In this document: positions 1 through 7,929 of the stretch, one piece after another
How the letters are laid out: every line of letters begins with the position of its first letter
Numbering within the stretch: position 1 is the stretch's first letter
Assembly (NCBI RefSeq): GCF_000703005.1
Contig: NZ_JNLH01000001.1
Span: 709,501-773,500, forward strand
Reading direction: 5' to 3'
Length of the DNA: 64,000 nt
DNA from: Pseudobutyrivibrio ruminis HUN009
Lineage (GTDB): Bacteria > Bacillota > Clostridia > Lachnospirales > Lachnospiraceae
Position numbers and translations under genes: made by a program
The notes under the pieces: model-generated
Database searches by the model: none
What the model was told of the DNA's origin: nothing
The model's input: the letters and a program-made list of their open reading frames with translations, nothing else

Positions 1-63
1 TACTTATAAATAGTGTGTGTCTGCCCACTCTACCAACAGCGGCGTTAGAAGTGCAAAGAATTG

Positions 64-96
64 AAAAAAGAGCCCCGGCGTGGTTCCTGGGGCCCT
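64..96 (-). terminator. Intrinsic terminator of nagB
   Basis: On the minus strand a GC-rich hairpin (GGCCCC pairing with CGGGGCT around a short loop) ends in a run of six T. It begins about 13 bases past the nagB stop codon, where a Rho-independent terminator is expected. Confidence 0.8.
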
Positions 97-108
97 GTAG
101 GGTGCGGT

Positions 109-834
109 TTAGAGTTTGGATGCGGCGGCTTCGTCGCAAATTACGGTTACGTCCGGATGGGTTTGGAGGATTGAGCCTGGCACGTCGACGGTTACAGGTC
201 CGTTAATGACTTTGGCCAGGGCGTCGGCTTTTGCTGTGCCGGTTACGATGAGTAGGATGCGCTTGGCGCTCATGATGGTTTTGATGCCCATGGAGTAGGC
301 CTGTCTTGGGACATCTTCGATTTTTTCGAAGAGGCGGGAGTTGGCATGGATGGTGCTTTCAGTCAGATCTACCAGGTGAGTGACTTCGGTGAATGGAGTG
401 CCTGGTTCGTTGAAGCCGATGTGGCCGTTTTCGCCAAGGCCTAAGACTTGAAGGTCTGTTCCGCCTAGGGATTGTACCATGGCTTCGTATGATGCACATT
501 CTGCTTCAGGGTCAGCTGCTATGCCGTTTGGTAAGTGGGTGTTGGCAGGGTCTATGTCTACCTTAGAGAATAGGTGCTGGTTCATGAAGTAGTGATAGCT
601 GTTTACATCATCGTCGGCAAGGCCCGCATATTCATCCAGGTTTACTGTACGGATTTTTTTGAACGATATTTCGCCTGCGTTGTACATGTCCACAAGCTCT
701 TTGTACATGCCTACTGGTGATGAGCCAGTAGCAAGGCCAAGGATACTGTTATTTTTTTCTTTCATTTGAGCTGCTACAAGGGCCGCTGCTCTCTTGCTTA
801 CAGCATCGTAATCTTTTTCTTTGTAAATCTTCAT
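109..834 (-). CDS. nagB: Glucosamine-6-phosphate deaminase
   Basis: The 241-residue protein has the usual length of NagB, a cytoplasmic enzyme that converts glucosamine-6-phosphate to fructose-6-phosphate and ammonia. Family signatures visible are LATGSSPVGMY near the N-terminus, VNLDEYAGL with the catalytic-region Asp, and GENGHIGFNEPG carrying the catalytic His and Glu. It is transcribed divergently from nanE-nagA-rpiR, so both GlcNAc and ManNAc derivatives end at its substrate. A GTTAGTAC motif lies about 35-42 bases upstream and recurs in front of nanE and the PTS gene. The ATG is preceded by an AGGA sequence. The identification is secure. Confidence 0.96.
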   Translation of the reverse strand: MKIYKEKDYDAVSKRAAALVAAQMKEKNNSILGLATGSSPVGMYKELVDMYNAGEISFKKIRTVNLDEYAGLADDDVNSYHYFMNQHLFSKVDIDPANTHLPNGIAADPEAECASYEAMVQSLGGTDLQVLGLGENGHIGFNEPGTPFTEVTHLVDLTESTIHANSRLFEKIEDVPRQAYSMGIKTIMSAKRILLIVTGTAKADALAKVINGPVTVDVPGSILQTHPDVTVICDEAAASKL

Positions 835-868
835 TTCCTAAATACCTCAGTTTTATTATGATATTATT

Positions 869-876
869 GTACTAAC
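869..876 (-). promoter_or_regulatory. Candidate GlcNAc-regulon motif (GTTAGTAC), nagB copy
   Basis: On the minus strand GTTAGTAC is flanked by TATTGT and ACAATA arms, so this copy is palindromic. The same octamer occurs upstream of nanE and of the PTS gene. Assignment as an operator is inference. Confidence 0.4.
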
Positions 877-1005
877 AATATGTGTTTAGAGTTTGCGCTA
901 TCTCTTTTGTAAACTCATTATATGGACCGCCAGAGTTTAGCGTCAATTAAACAGAGCACTTCTGAAACGGCTTTCACGCAAATAATCTATTGCCATACAT
1001 TTGAT

Positions 1006-1013
1006 GTTAGTAC
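1006..1013 (+). promoter_or_regulatory. Candidate GlcNAc-regulon motif (GTTAGTAC), nanE copy
   Basis: This is the second copy of the octamer, 71-78 bases before the nanE start and in the same orientation relative to its gene. No convincing -35/-10 pair could be fixed in this stretch. Confidence 0.38.
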
Positions 1014-1049
1014 TTTCATAAATGTGCTAAATCATTGAGGAATAAAAAT

Positions 1050-1071
1050 ATGTTTCTTACAATAGAAACAT
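1050..1071 (+). promoter_or_regulatory. Inverted repeat just before the nanE ribosome binding site
   Basis: ATGTTTC and GAAACAT form perfect 7-base arms around 8 bases, ending where the AAGGAG ribosome binding site of nanE begins. It could be an operator for the RpiR-type regulator encoded in the same operon, or a small leader hairpin. The symmetry is directly visible; the role is inferred. Confidence 0.45.
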
Positions 1072-1083
1072 AAGGAGTTAACT

Positions 1084-1794
1084 ATGAATCAAAAGTCTCA
1101 AATCTTAAATCAAATAAACGGTGGGTTGGTGGTTTCCTGCCAGGCGCTTGATAGTGAACCTCTCCATAGTAGTTTCATTATGGGAAGGATGGCAAAAGCA
1201 GCCGTGGAAGGCGGCGCAGTTGGAATCAGAGTAAACGGGCCTGATGACATTGCCGAGATAAAAAAGACTACCGACGTTCCTATTATTGGATTGTGGAAGC
1301 AGGATTACGATAATTCAGAAATCTACATCACTCCTACCCTGACAGAAATCGATGCTCTCGCTGAAGCAGGTGTTGATATCATTGCCACTGATGCCACAAA
1401 TAGGATCAGGCCAGGTGGCATTACACTAGACAGCTTCTTCAAGAAAGTTCGCGCAAAGTATCCGGATATGCTTTTTATGGCAGATTGCTCTACCTACGAA
1501 GAAGGAGTTAAAGCCGAGCAGCTTGGGTTCGATATCGTCAGCACTACTCTTGCTGGTTACACCAAAGAAACTGCCGGACGTGAATTACCGGATTTCGATA
1601 TGCTAAAAAAGCTCGTCGATTCACTCAGTATTCCTGTAATTTGCGAAGGCGGCATTTGGGAGTTAGCTCAGCTTCAAAAGGCCTTTGAGCTTGGATGTCA
1701 CTGCGCTGTTATTGGCAGCGCAATCACCAGGCCTCAGCTAATCACAAAACGATTTACCGATTCAATCAAGGAGATTAAAAATGAAAATAATTAA
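1084..1794 (+). CDS. nanE: N-acetylmannosamine-6-phosphate 2-epimerase
   Basis: The 236-residue protein matches the NanE TIM-barrel family, which interconverts ManNAc-6-P and GlcNAc-6-P in the cytoplasm. Visible signatures are GGLVVSCQA at the N-terminus, the GGAVGIRVNG strand, IIGLWKQD, IIATDATNR, and the phosphate-binding C-terminal segments VICEGG and VIGSAITRP. AAGGAG lies six bases before the ATG. The 3' end overlaps nagA by 14 bases, implying translational coupling. Its product is the substrate of NagA, so the operon feeds ManNAc-6-P into glycolysis through NagA and NagB. No sialic-acid lyase is present nearby. Confidence 0.95.
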   Translation: MNQKSQILNQINGGLVVSCQALDSEPLHSSFIMGRMAKAAVEGGAVGIRVNGPDDIAEIKKTTDVPIIGLWKQDYDNSEIYITPTLTEIDALAEAGVDIIATDATNRIRPGGITLDSFFKKVRAKYPDMLFMADCSTYEEGVKAEQLGFDIVSTTLAGYTKETAGRELPDFDMLKKLVDSLSIPVICEGGIWELAQLQKAFELGCHCAVIGSAITRPQLITKRFTDSIKEIKNENN

Positions 1795-2935
1795 CGGTAG
1801 CGTGTTTTTGGAAGATGGAAAATTTGATGAGGTGGACGTTGTTTGTAAGGATGGGTTGATTTCGGATATCGGCCAGGATGTTGCTTCATCTAGCGATACA
1901 GAAATATTTGATGCCAGCGATTGCTATGTTATCCCTGGTTTGTGTGATATACATCTCCATGGATGCATGAGTTTTGATGCTTGTGATGGTACAAAGGAAG
2001 CTCTTGCTGCCATGGCAAAATACGAGGCAAGCGTAGGCGTCACTTCTATCCTGCCAACAACCATGACATATCCAGAAGAGACTCTTACTACTATTGCTAA
2101 GGCTGTTGCCGACTATCGTAAATACGATAATGACACAGAAGGTTTTGCCACTATTCACGGCATAAATATGGAAGGTCCTTTTATTTCACCTGAAAAGAAG
2201 GGCGCTCAGAATCCTAAGTATATACAAAACCCAGATTACGATATGTTCCACCGTATAAACGTAGCCAGCGGTAATTCAGTTCGTTTATGCGATATTGCAC
2301 CTGAAACTGAAGGTGCTATGGAGTTTATTGATAAAGCAAAGAAGGAAACAAGAATATCCTTGGCTCACACCACTGCTGACTATGACACATGCAAGGAAGC
2401 TTTTATGCGCGGTGCAAAACATCTTACTCACCTGTTCAATGCTATGCCTGCATTTACACATCGTGCGCCCGGGCCAATCGGAGCTGCTGCAGAAAATGAA
2501 AATGTCACACCAGAACTTATCTGCGACGGAGTCCATGTATATCCTGCTGCAGTAAATATGATGTACAAGGTTTTCAGTGCTGACAGACTTATTATGATTA
2601 GTGATTCTATGCGTGCCACAGGACTGCCTGATGGAGAATACGAGCTTGGAGGTCAGCCGGTCACAGTAAAGGGCCGCCTGGCAACTCTTCACGATGGCAC
2701 CATCGCCGGCTCTGCTACTAACCTCTTCGACTGTATGATGACAGCTGTTAAGGAAATGAACATTCCTCTTGCAGATGCTATCTTGTGTGCCTCTAGAAAT
2801 CCAGCAAAAGCTATTGGCGTGTACAACACCGTTGGTTCCATCACTATTGGCAAACAGGCGGATTTTGTTATAATTAATAAATCCGATCTAAGTATTAAAA
2901 AAGTCATAGTAAGAGGTAAATATGTCAACAGTTGA
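1781..2935 (+). CDS. nagA: N-acetylglucosamine-6-phosphate deacetylase
   Basis: The 384-residue amidohydrolase removes acetate from GlcNAc-6-P to give glucosamine-6-P for NagB. The family motifs appear in order: DIHLHG (metal-site His pair), EGPFISPEKKGA (metal-ligand Glu), SLAHTTADYD, KHLTHLFNAM, ICDGVHV, and SDSMRATGLPDG with the catalytic Asp. The length is typical. It overlaps nanE at its start and the RpiR gene at its end, each by 14 bases, so the three are one transcriptional unit. Its ribosome binding site (AAGGAG) lies inside nanE. Confidence 0.96.
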   Translation: MKIINGSVFLEDGKFDEVDVVCKDGLISDIGQDVASSSDTEIFDASDCYVIPGLCDIHLHGCMSFDACDGTKEALAAMAKYEASVGVTSILPTTMTYPEETLTTIAKAVADYRKYDNDTEGFATIHGINMEGPFISPEKKGAQNPKYIQNPDYDMFHRINVASGNSVRLCDIAPETEGAMEFIDKAKKETRISLAHTTADYDTCKEAFMRGAKHLTHLFNAMPAFTHRAPGPIGAAAENENVTPELICDGVHVYPAAVNMMYKVFSADRLIMISDSMRATGLPDGEYELGGQPVTVKGRLATLHDGTIAGSATNLFDCMMTAVKEMNIPLADAILCASRNPAKAIGVYNTVGSITIGKQADFVIINKSDLSIKKVIVRGKYVNS

Positions 2936-3770
2936 TTCAACTAAAGATAAAATACGAGAAGCTTACGATAATTTGACCAAATCAGAGCAGCAGGTTGCAG
3001 ATTACTTTTTGGAGAACACTGAAATCAGCGATTTTTCATCAAAGCACATCTCCTTGCTGCTATACGTTTCTGAGGCAACACTTTCTCGTTTTGCCAAGAA
3101 ATGCGGCTTTAAGGGCTACCGTGAATTTGTTTACATGTACGAGCTGGATTTCAAGGATTACTTCACTGAAAAGGAAGAAAAGGAAATCTCTGATATCACT
3201 CGCTCTGTTCGCAAAAACTATAAAGACATTATGGTGAAGGCCTTTGATTTGATTGATGAAGATCAGATGCGACGCATCGCCACCAAGCTCAGCAACACCG
3301 AGTACACTGTCCCAGTGTATGGCATGGGTTCCAGCGGGTATGTTGCCAGAGAATTCCAGCTTCGATTTATGAGACTAGGTCTAGATGTTATCGCAATTAC
3401 GGATTCACAGATGATTGCCATGAATGCCTCTTTAGTAAAAAGAGGCTCTTTAGTGTTGGCTTTTTCTATCAGCGGTACTACAAAAGTTGTTATCGACGGC
3501 ATTAAAAAGGCAAAGCAAAACGGAGCCAGAGTTGTTCTTTTCACCGCTTCAAAAGACAAAAAATTAGCAGAGCTTTGCGATGAAATCGTTGAAGTTGCCT
3601 ACCTCAAGGAGCTTGAAAAGGGCACCAAGATTTCCCCACAAATATCTCTGCTGATACTTATTGATGTTCTTTACTCTTACTATTTTGCTAACGACTCATT
3701 CTTCAAAGCTGAAAAATACAAGCGTACTTTATCAGCATTGGAGATTGAGAAAAACATTTCTCCTTTGTAG
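2922..3770 (+). CDS. RpiR-family transcriptional regulator with SIS domain
   Basis: The 282-residue protein has an N-terminal HTH_6 domain (about residues 1-80; LLYVSEATLSRFAKKCGFKG is the recognition-helix region). A SIS sugar-phosphate isomerase-fold domain follows at about 110-250, with VYGMGSSGYVA and LVLAFSISGTTK as phosphate-binding loops. RpiR proteins sense phosphosugars, and the overlap with nagA points to an amino-sugar-phosphate effector such as GlcNAc-6-P or GlcN-6-P. It probably controls nanE-nagA, nagB and the PTS gene, whose upstream regions share GTTAGTAC. Whether it represses or activates cannot be read from the sequence. Confidence 0.9.
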   Translation: MSTVDSTKDKIREAYDNLTKSEQQVADYFLENTEISDFSSKHISLLLYVSEATLSRFAKKCGFKGYREFVYMYELDFKDYFTEKEEKEISDITRSVRKNYKDIMVKAFDLIDEDQMRRIATKLSNTEYTVPVYGMGSSGYVAREFQLRFMRLGLDVIAITDSQMIAMNASLVKRGSLVLAFSISGTTKVVIDGIKKAKQNGARVVLFTASKDKKLAELCDEIVEVAYLKELEKGTKISPQISLLILIDVLYSYYFANDSFFKAEKYKRTLSALEIEKNISPL

Positions 3771-3779
3771 ATTCAGCAA

Positions 3780-3808
3780 TTGACCACGCAATATTATATG
3801 TGTATACT
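3780..3808 (+). promoter_or_regulatory. Sigma-A-type promoter of the small lipoprotein gene
   Basis: TTGACC and TATACT are separated by exactly 17 bases. The start codon and an AAGGGG ribosome binding site lie about 35 bases downstream. This promoter shows that the lipoprotein gene can be expressed independently of nagA-rpiR. Confidence 0.75.
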
Positions 3809-3842
3809 TATCCCTATAAATACATTTAAGGGGATTTTTATC

Positions 3843-4340
3843 ATGAGAAAACATATAATTATTACAACATTGAGTATCTTCGGATTGTTATTAGGTGGTT
3901 GCAGTAATAGTATTACTGATATGCAAAGTCGTGGTTATGATGATGATTCATTTCTTGCTGACGACAGTTGCAGCTATACCTATGCTGAGAGGCTGGGAAA
4001 TGTCACTTCTGACTCTGTTGATTTACAATTTAAAGGTTTCACTGGAAACGACTATGTTTGGTATTTAACGGCTGATGAAACCAGTGAGTTTTCACTTGAC
4101 TATTCCTTTGATGTGGAAAAAGGTAATTTTAAAATTATTGAGATAACTCCTGATAAAGAAGTTATTACACTTTGGGAAAACCTCGATGATGCTACAGCAG
4201 AAGGAACTTTAAATATCGATGTTGAAGAAGGAACTTCATTAATCAAAATTGTGGGAACGAAAGCCAAGGGCGATATCCAAATTAACGCCACATCAAATCA
4301 AGAAGTCCAAATCATAGTTCCTAACGTTCCAGACGTATAA
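3843..4340 (+). CDS. Small secreted lipoprotein of unknown function
   Basis: The 165-residue product begins with a charged MRKH segment, a hydrophobic stretch and the lipobox LLGGC at Cys20, so it should be lipidated and held on the outer face of the membrane. The mature part is acidic and looks mostly beta, with alternating hydrophobic residues (YVWYLTAD, SLDYSFDV, GTLNIDVEEG), but no family was recognised. The ATG at 3843 is chosen because AAGGGG precedes it and the upstream in-frame TTG is the -35 box of its promoter. It ends 20 bases before a two-way terminator. Confidence 0.8.
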   Translation: MRKHIIITTLSIFGLLLGGCSNSITDMQSRGYDDDSFLADDSCSYTYAERLGNVTSDSVDLQFKGFTGNDYVWYLTADETSEFSLDYSFDVEKGNFKIIEITPDKEVITLWENLDDATAEGTLNIDVEEGTSLIKIVGTKAKGDIQINATSNQEVQIIVPNVPDV

Positions 4341-4358
4341 AAAATATATTACAACATA

Positions 4359-4392
4359 GAAAAAGACCACAGCTTTCGCTGTGGCCTTTTTA
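4359..4392. terminator. Bidirectional terminator between lipoprotein and PTS genes
   Basis: A GACCACAGC/GCTGTGGC stem with a TTTC loop is flanked by A-rich and T-rich tracts on both sides. It can therefore end transcripts from the lipoprotein gene and from the convergent PTS gene. Confidence 0.85.
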
Positions 4393-4422
4393 CATTCTAG
4401 AATGGAGTTATGGGAATGTGAA

Positions 4423-5898
4423 TTATAGTAATTTCTTGAATTCGTCATATACGAACTGTACCTGAGTTCCGATGACTACCTGTACTGATGTTTTGCCTGG
4501 GCGAATCATACCGGCAGCACCAGCAGCTTTTACAGCTTTTTCATCAATCACTGACTGATCCTTTACTTCAAGTCGGAGTCTTGTAGCACAGTAGTCAGCT
4601 GATGTGATGTTTTCTTTTCCGCCGAGAGCAGCTAAAACCTTTGATGCTACTACAGCATAGTTATTATCTGAAAGTTTTACATCTTTATCAATTTCAGCAT
4701 AGTCTTCCTCATCGTCCTCACGACCTGGTGTCTTGAAATCAAAAGCACCAATCATGTAATAGAATACAAGATAGAATACTACAAATGCTGCGATGCCAAG
4801 TGGAATAATCATCCATGTGTTCTGAGCAGCTGGAAGTGATGCTGAGAAGATTAAATCTGTTGCACCAGCTGAGAATGAGAAGCCTGCTCTAAATCCTACC
4901 AAGCCTGTGATAATTGTAAACACACCATAGAGAAGTGCGTATACTACGTAAAGACCTGGAGCAAGGAACATGAATGCAAACTCGAATGGCTCTGTAACAC
5001 CGCAAACGAATGCACAGATAGCTGCAGATGAAAGGATACCGATTGCAATCTTTCTCTTACCTGTCTTTGCACGTCTAATCATTGCGATTGCAGCACCAGG
5101 AATACCAAACATCATACATGGGAAGAAGCCTGACATGTAGAGTCCTAAATCCCATGAAACATCAGCAGATGTCTTGCCTGCCCAGAAGTTTGTTAAATCA
5201 CCAAGTCCGATTGTGTCGAACCAGAATACGTTGTTAAGTGCGTGGTGAAGACCTGTTGGAATAAGAAGTCTGTTAAGGAATGCGTAGATACCAGCTCCAA
5301 CGATTCCCATCTTTGAAATTCCAGTACCGATTGCTACAAGGCCTGTGAAAAGTAATGGCCATACAAAAAGCAATACAGCAGAAACACAGATAGAAATGAG
5401 ACCTGAGATAATTGCTACGCTTCTCTTACCACTGAAGAATGAAAGCCAGTCTGGAAGCTTTGTGCCTTTGAATTTGTTGTAGCACAAAGAACCAATTACA
5501 CCAGCAAGAATACCGATAAATGGATTTGCAATCTTATCAAATGCAATTGTGCGTGTAGCACTTTCTGCAATTGATGGCATGATTGTTGTAACAAATCCTG
5601 TGCCAAGAAGTGTTGTCATGATTAACCATGAAACAAGAGCAGCTACACCGCCTGTACCATCATGATCATCTGACATACCAACACCGACGCCTATTACGAA
5701 AAGTAGTGCCATGTTGTCAATTAAAGCGGCACCAGCTTTTACCAGAAACAAACCGATAAGCATTTTTGCACCGGTGATGTCTCCTCCTTGCATTGTTGCT
5801 GGGCATAAAGCGTATCCGATACCCATCAAAAGACCACATAGAGGTAATACCGCTACTGGTAGCATAAGGGCTTTACCAAGTTTTTGTAAAAACTTCAT
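4423..5898 (-). CDS. nagE: PTS transporter subunit EIICB, GlcNAc type
   Basis: The 491-residue protein has a multi-spanning EIIC domain (about 1-390), with LPVAVLPLCGLLMGIGY at the start, PTGLHHALNNVFWF, and CGVTEPFEFAFMFLAP near the substrate site. A cytoplasmic EIIB domain (about 415-491) carries the phosphorylated cysteine, Cys437 in ADYCATRLRL. It imports and phosphorylates a hexose. The GlcNAc assignment rests on family resemblance, the facing nag genes and the shared GTTAGTAC motif; a glucose-type substrate is possible. No EIIA domain is fused, so EIIA must come from elsewhere. A ribosome binding site (AAGGAGG) and a consensus promoter precede it. Confidence 0.85.
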   Translation of the reverse strand: MKFLQKLGKALMLPVAVLPLCGLLMGIGYALCPATMQGGDITGAKMLIGLFLVKAGAALIDNMALLFVIGVGVGMSDDHDGTGGVAALVSWLIMTTLLGTGFVTTIMPSIAESATRTIAFDKIANPFIGILAGVIGSLCYNKFKGTKLPDWLSFFSGKRSVAIISGLISICVSAVLLFVWPLLFTGLVAIGTGISKMGIVGAGIYAFLNRLLIPTGLHHALNNVFWFDTIGLGDLTNFWAGKTSADVSWDLGLYMSGFFPCMMFGIPGAAIAMIRRAKTGKRKIAIGILSSAAICAFVCGVTEPFEFAFMFLAPGLYVVYALLYGVFTIITGLVGFRAGFSFSAGATDLIFSASLPAAQNTWMIIPLGIAAFVVFYLVFYYMIGAFDFKTPGREDDEEDYAEIDKDVKLSDNNYAVVASKVLAALGGKENITSADYCATRLRLEVKDQSVIDEKAVKAAGAAGMIRPGKTSVQVVIGTQVQFVYDEFKKLL

Positions 5899-5948
5899 AC
5901 ATTATCCTCCTTTTTATCCCCTAACTCCCTAATAAGATTCCTTATTAA

Positions 5949-5956
5949 GTACTAAC
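5949..5956 (-). promoter_or_regulatory. Candidate GlcNAc-regulon motif (GTTAGTAC), PTS copy
   Basis: The third copy of GTTAGTAC lies immediately downstream of the PTS gene -10 box, overlapping the expected transcription start. A repressor bound there would block initiation. Confidence 0.45.
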
Positions 5957-5959
5957 TAA

Positions 5960-5989
5960 ATTATAGTCATTTGATAAAATCTGTGTCAA
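5960..5989 (-). promoter_or_regulatory. Strong promoter of the PTS gene
   Basis: On the minus strand TTGACA and TATAAT, both perfect consensus hexamers, are separated by 18 bases. They lie about 60 bases upstream of the PTS start codon. Confidence 0.85.
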
Positions 5990-6067
5990 CGAAATCGCCC
6001 TACTCTGAAACCTCTTTCATATTTCTACCACCCCTATCATTTTCCCTGACAGTACTTTCACGCAAAA

Positions 6068-6093
6068 GAAGCCCAAGCATATGCTTGGGCTTC
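6068..6093 (-). terminator. Terminator of the alpha-galactoside ABC operon
   Basis: A perfect palindrome with arms GAAGCCCAAGCAT follows the last permease gene and continues into CTTTTG on the minus strand. Confidence 0.75.
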
Positions 6094-6114
6094 CTTTCAT
6101 GTATTTGGGTTTTA

Positions 6115-6936
6115 TTAAAGCTTTCCACCGGATGTAGCAATACCTTCGATGAACTGCTTTTGGAAAATGACATAAAGAATAATCATTGGCAAGCATGCGA
6201 TTAATGCTGCTGCCATAAGTTCTGGATAGTTCGATGAGAACTGTCCCTGCATCTTTGAAAGTGCGCTGGCAAGGGTAGTTTTGTTTGTGTCTGGACAAAC
6301 AATCATTGGCCACATCAAATCCTTGTAAGCAAATACTGCTGTGAAGATTCCAAGGGCTACCATGGCTGATTTTGTAAGAGGCGCCATGATAAACAGGAAT
6401 GTTTGACCGATGTTGCAGCCATCAAGTCTTGCTGCTTCCTCCAGTTCCTTTGGCAAGCCCATGTAGGCCTGGCGAAGAAGGAAGGTTCCAAAGGCTGATA
6501 CCAGACCTGGGAATAAAAGTCCAAGTAAGGAGTTGGTCCAGCCAAGCTTACTTACCATTACGTACTGAGGGATGATGAAAATCTGTGATGGAATCATCAT
6601 CTGGAAAAGAACCAAACCAAACATGAAATCTCTGCCCTTAAACTGAAGTCTGGCAAAAGCATATCCTGCAAGTGTAGCTGTGAGGACTGCACACAAAACT
6701 CGAAGGGCAATCATCATTATTGTGTTGAAATATAGTCGTCCAAAGTTTACATTGTGTAATACTTTTACAAAATTATCTACTCGAAACTTCGATGGAAAGA
6801 TTACGAACGGATCCATCTGAGTAGATTCGCCAACCGTCTTGAATGCTGTGAGCACCATCCACGCAAATGGCACCAGCATTATAAAAGACATGATTATAAG
6901 AATTATATAAATTATTATTTTGTTTTTACGTCCCAT
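6115..6936 (-). CDS. Sugar ABC transporter permease, MalG type
   Basis: The 273-residue inner-membrane protein has six predicted membrane segments. Its cytoplasmic EAA loop reads EAARLDGCNIGQTF...APL, which couples to the ATPase. It is the second permease of a CUT1 importer, with the MalF-type subunit 15 bases upstream. The ATG at 6936 is preferred over the in-frame GTG nine bases earlier because GAGG lies eight bases upstream. No ATPase gene is present, so a shared MsmX/MsmK-like ATPase elsewhere is inferred. Confidence 0.92.
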   Translation of the reverse strand: MGRKNKIIIYIILIIMSFIMLVPFAWMVLTAFKTVGESTQMDPFVIFPSKFRVDNFVKVLHNVNFGRLYFNTIMMIALRVLCAVLTATLAGYAFARLQFKGRDFMFGLVLFQMMIPSQIFIIPQYVMVSKLGWTNSLLGLLFPGLVSAFGTFLLRQAYMGLPKELEEAARLDGCNIGQTFLFIMAPLTKSAMVALGIFTAVFAYKDLMWPMIVCPDTNKTTLASALSKMQGQFSSNYPELMAAALIACLPMIILYVIFQKQFIEGIATSGGKL

Positions 6937-6951
6937 TTTTTTCACCTCACA

Positions 6952-7842
6952 TTAGTTGTAGTGAACCCACTTCTTTTGACCAATCATTTGTAGCACAGTC
7001 AAAAGCATGATTACTACAAGAAGCACTACTACAACTGTTGCTCCATAGCCCTTGTTGCCCTGAGTAAATGAGTATTTATAGAACAAGCTAACAAGTGACT
7101 GTGTTTTAAAGAGCGCTGGATTGTTGTTATCGATTACCATGTAGATAACATCGAATACCTGCATAGCGGCAATAACTCTTGTAACCAGCACGAAGAAAAT
7201 TGTTGGAGAAATAAGTGGAACTGTAAGGCTGAAAAACTGCTGTACTCCATTTGCTCCATCTATAGACGCAGCCTCATAGTAGTCTCTTGGAACTTCCTGC
7301 AAGCCTGCCAAAAACAAAACCATATTGTAGCCGATGATTGACCAGATACCGATGATTGCGATTGAATAGATTGCAATATCCGGGTTAGAAATCCAGTTGG
7401 TCTTTCCAGGCAAGATATGATTCAATAGTCCAAATTCAGAATTATATAGCCATCTCCAAACCATAGCGATTGCTGCTGGAGCTGCAACCATTGGTAGGAA
7501 AAAGATGGTTCTAAAGACACTTCTTCCTTTTATTTTCCCATTTAAAAATACTGCTAATACTAACGAAATAATGATAGAGATTGGTACCTCAACTACTGCA
7601 TATTTAATTGTGTTCCACAGTGCCTGCCATACTTCAGTATCTGAGAAAACCCTTTGATAATTACCGAGTCCAACAAAGATATTTCCTTTGCCAAAATCTC
7701 CAGTTTTGAAAAAACTCTGATATATAGTTTGAAAAATTGGAATGATGTTTAGGATGATTAAACCAATCATTGTTGGCGCAATGAAAAGCCATCCCCAAAT
7801 AAATTCGCTTCTTTCGCGCTTTGTAACTCTTTTTTTATCCAT
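6952..7842 (-). CDS. Sugar ABC transporter permease, MalF type
   Basis: The 296-residue membrane protein starts with a charged segment, then six predicted membrane helices. The EAA loop is EAASIDGANGVQQF...VPL. It pairs with the downstream MalG-type subunit to form the channel of a CUT1 importer. The ATG at 7842 has AGGAG nine bases upstream and is preferred to an in-frame TTG 30 bases earlier. The gene follows the binding-protein gene after a hairpin that may lower permease mRNA relative to the binding protein. Confidence 0.92.
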   Translation of the reverse strand: MDKKRVTKRERSEFIWGWLFIAPTMIGLIILNIIPIFQTIYQSFFKTGDFGKGNIFVGLGNYQRVFSDTEVWQALWNTIKYAVVEVPISIIISLVLAVFLNGKIKGRSVFRTIFFLPMVAAPAAIAMVWRWLYNSEFGLLNHILPGKTNWISNPDIAIYSIAIIGIWSIIGYNMVLFLAGLQEVPRDYYEAASIDGANGVQQFFSLTVPLISPTIFFVLVTRVIAAMQVFDVIYMVIDNNNPALFKTQSLVSLFYKYSFTQGNKGYGATVVVVLLVVIMLLTVLQMIGQKKWVHYN

Positions 7843-7870
7843 AACATTAGTCTCCTGCTTTAAGACAGAC

Positions 7871-7897
7871 AAGGTGCAGTATGGACTACTGCACCTT
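7871..7897 (-). promoter_or_regulatory. Intercistronic hairpin between binding protein and permeases
   Basis: AAGGTGCAGTA and TACTGCACCTT form a perfect 11-bp stem with a 5-base loop and no following T run. Such hairpins commonly protect the 3' end of the upstream message and set a high binding-protein to permease ratio. Confidence 0.65.
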
Positions 7898-7929
7898 TAT
7901 CTGCAATTTAAACAATAATAAAGAAGAAG

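Noticed and set aside
3780..3842. N-terminal extension of the small lipoprotein starting at TTG 3780
   Set aside because: The codons there are the -35 and -10 boxes of its promoter, and the lipobox signal peptide with a ribosome binding site starts at 3843.
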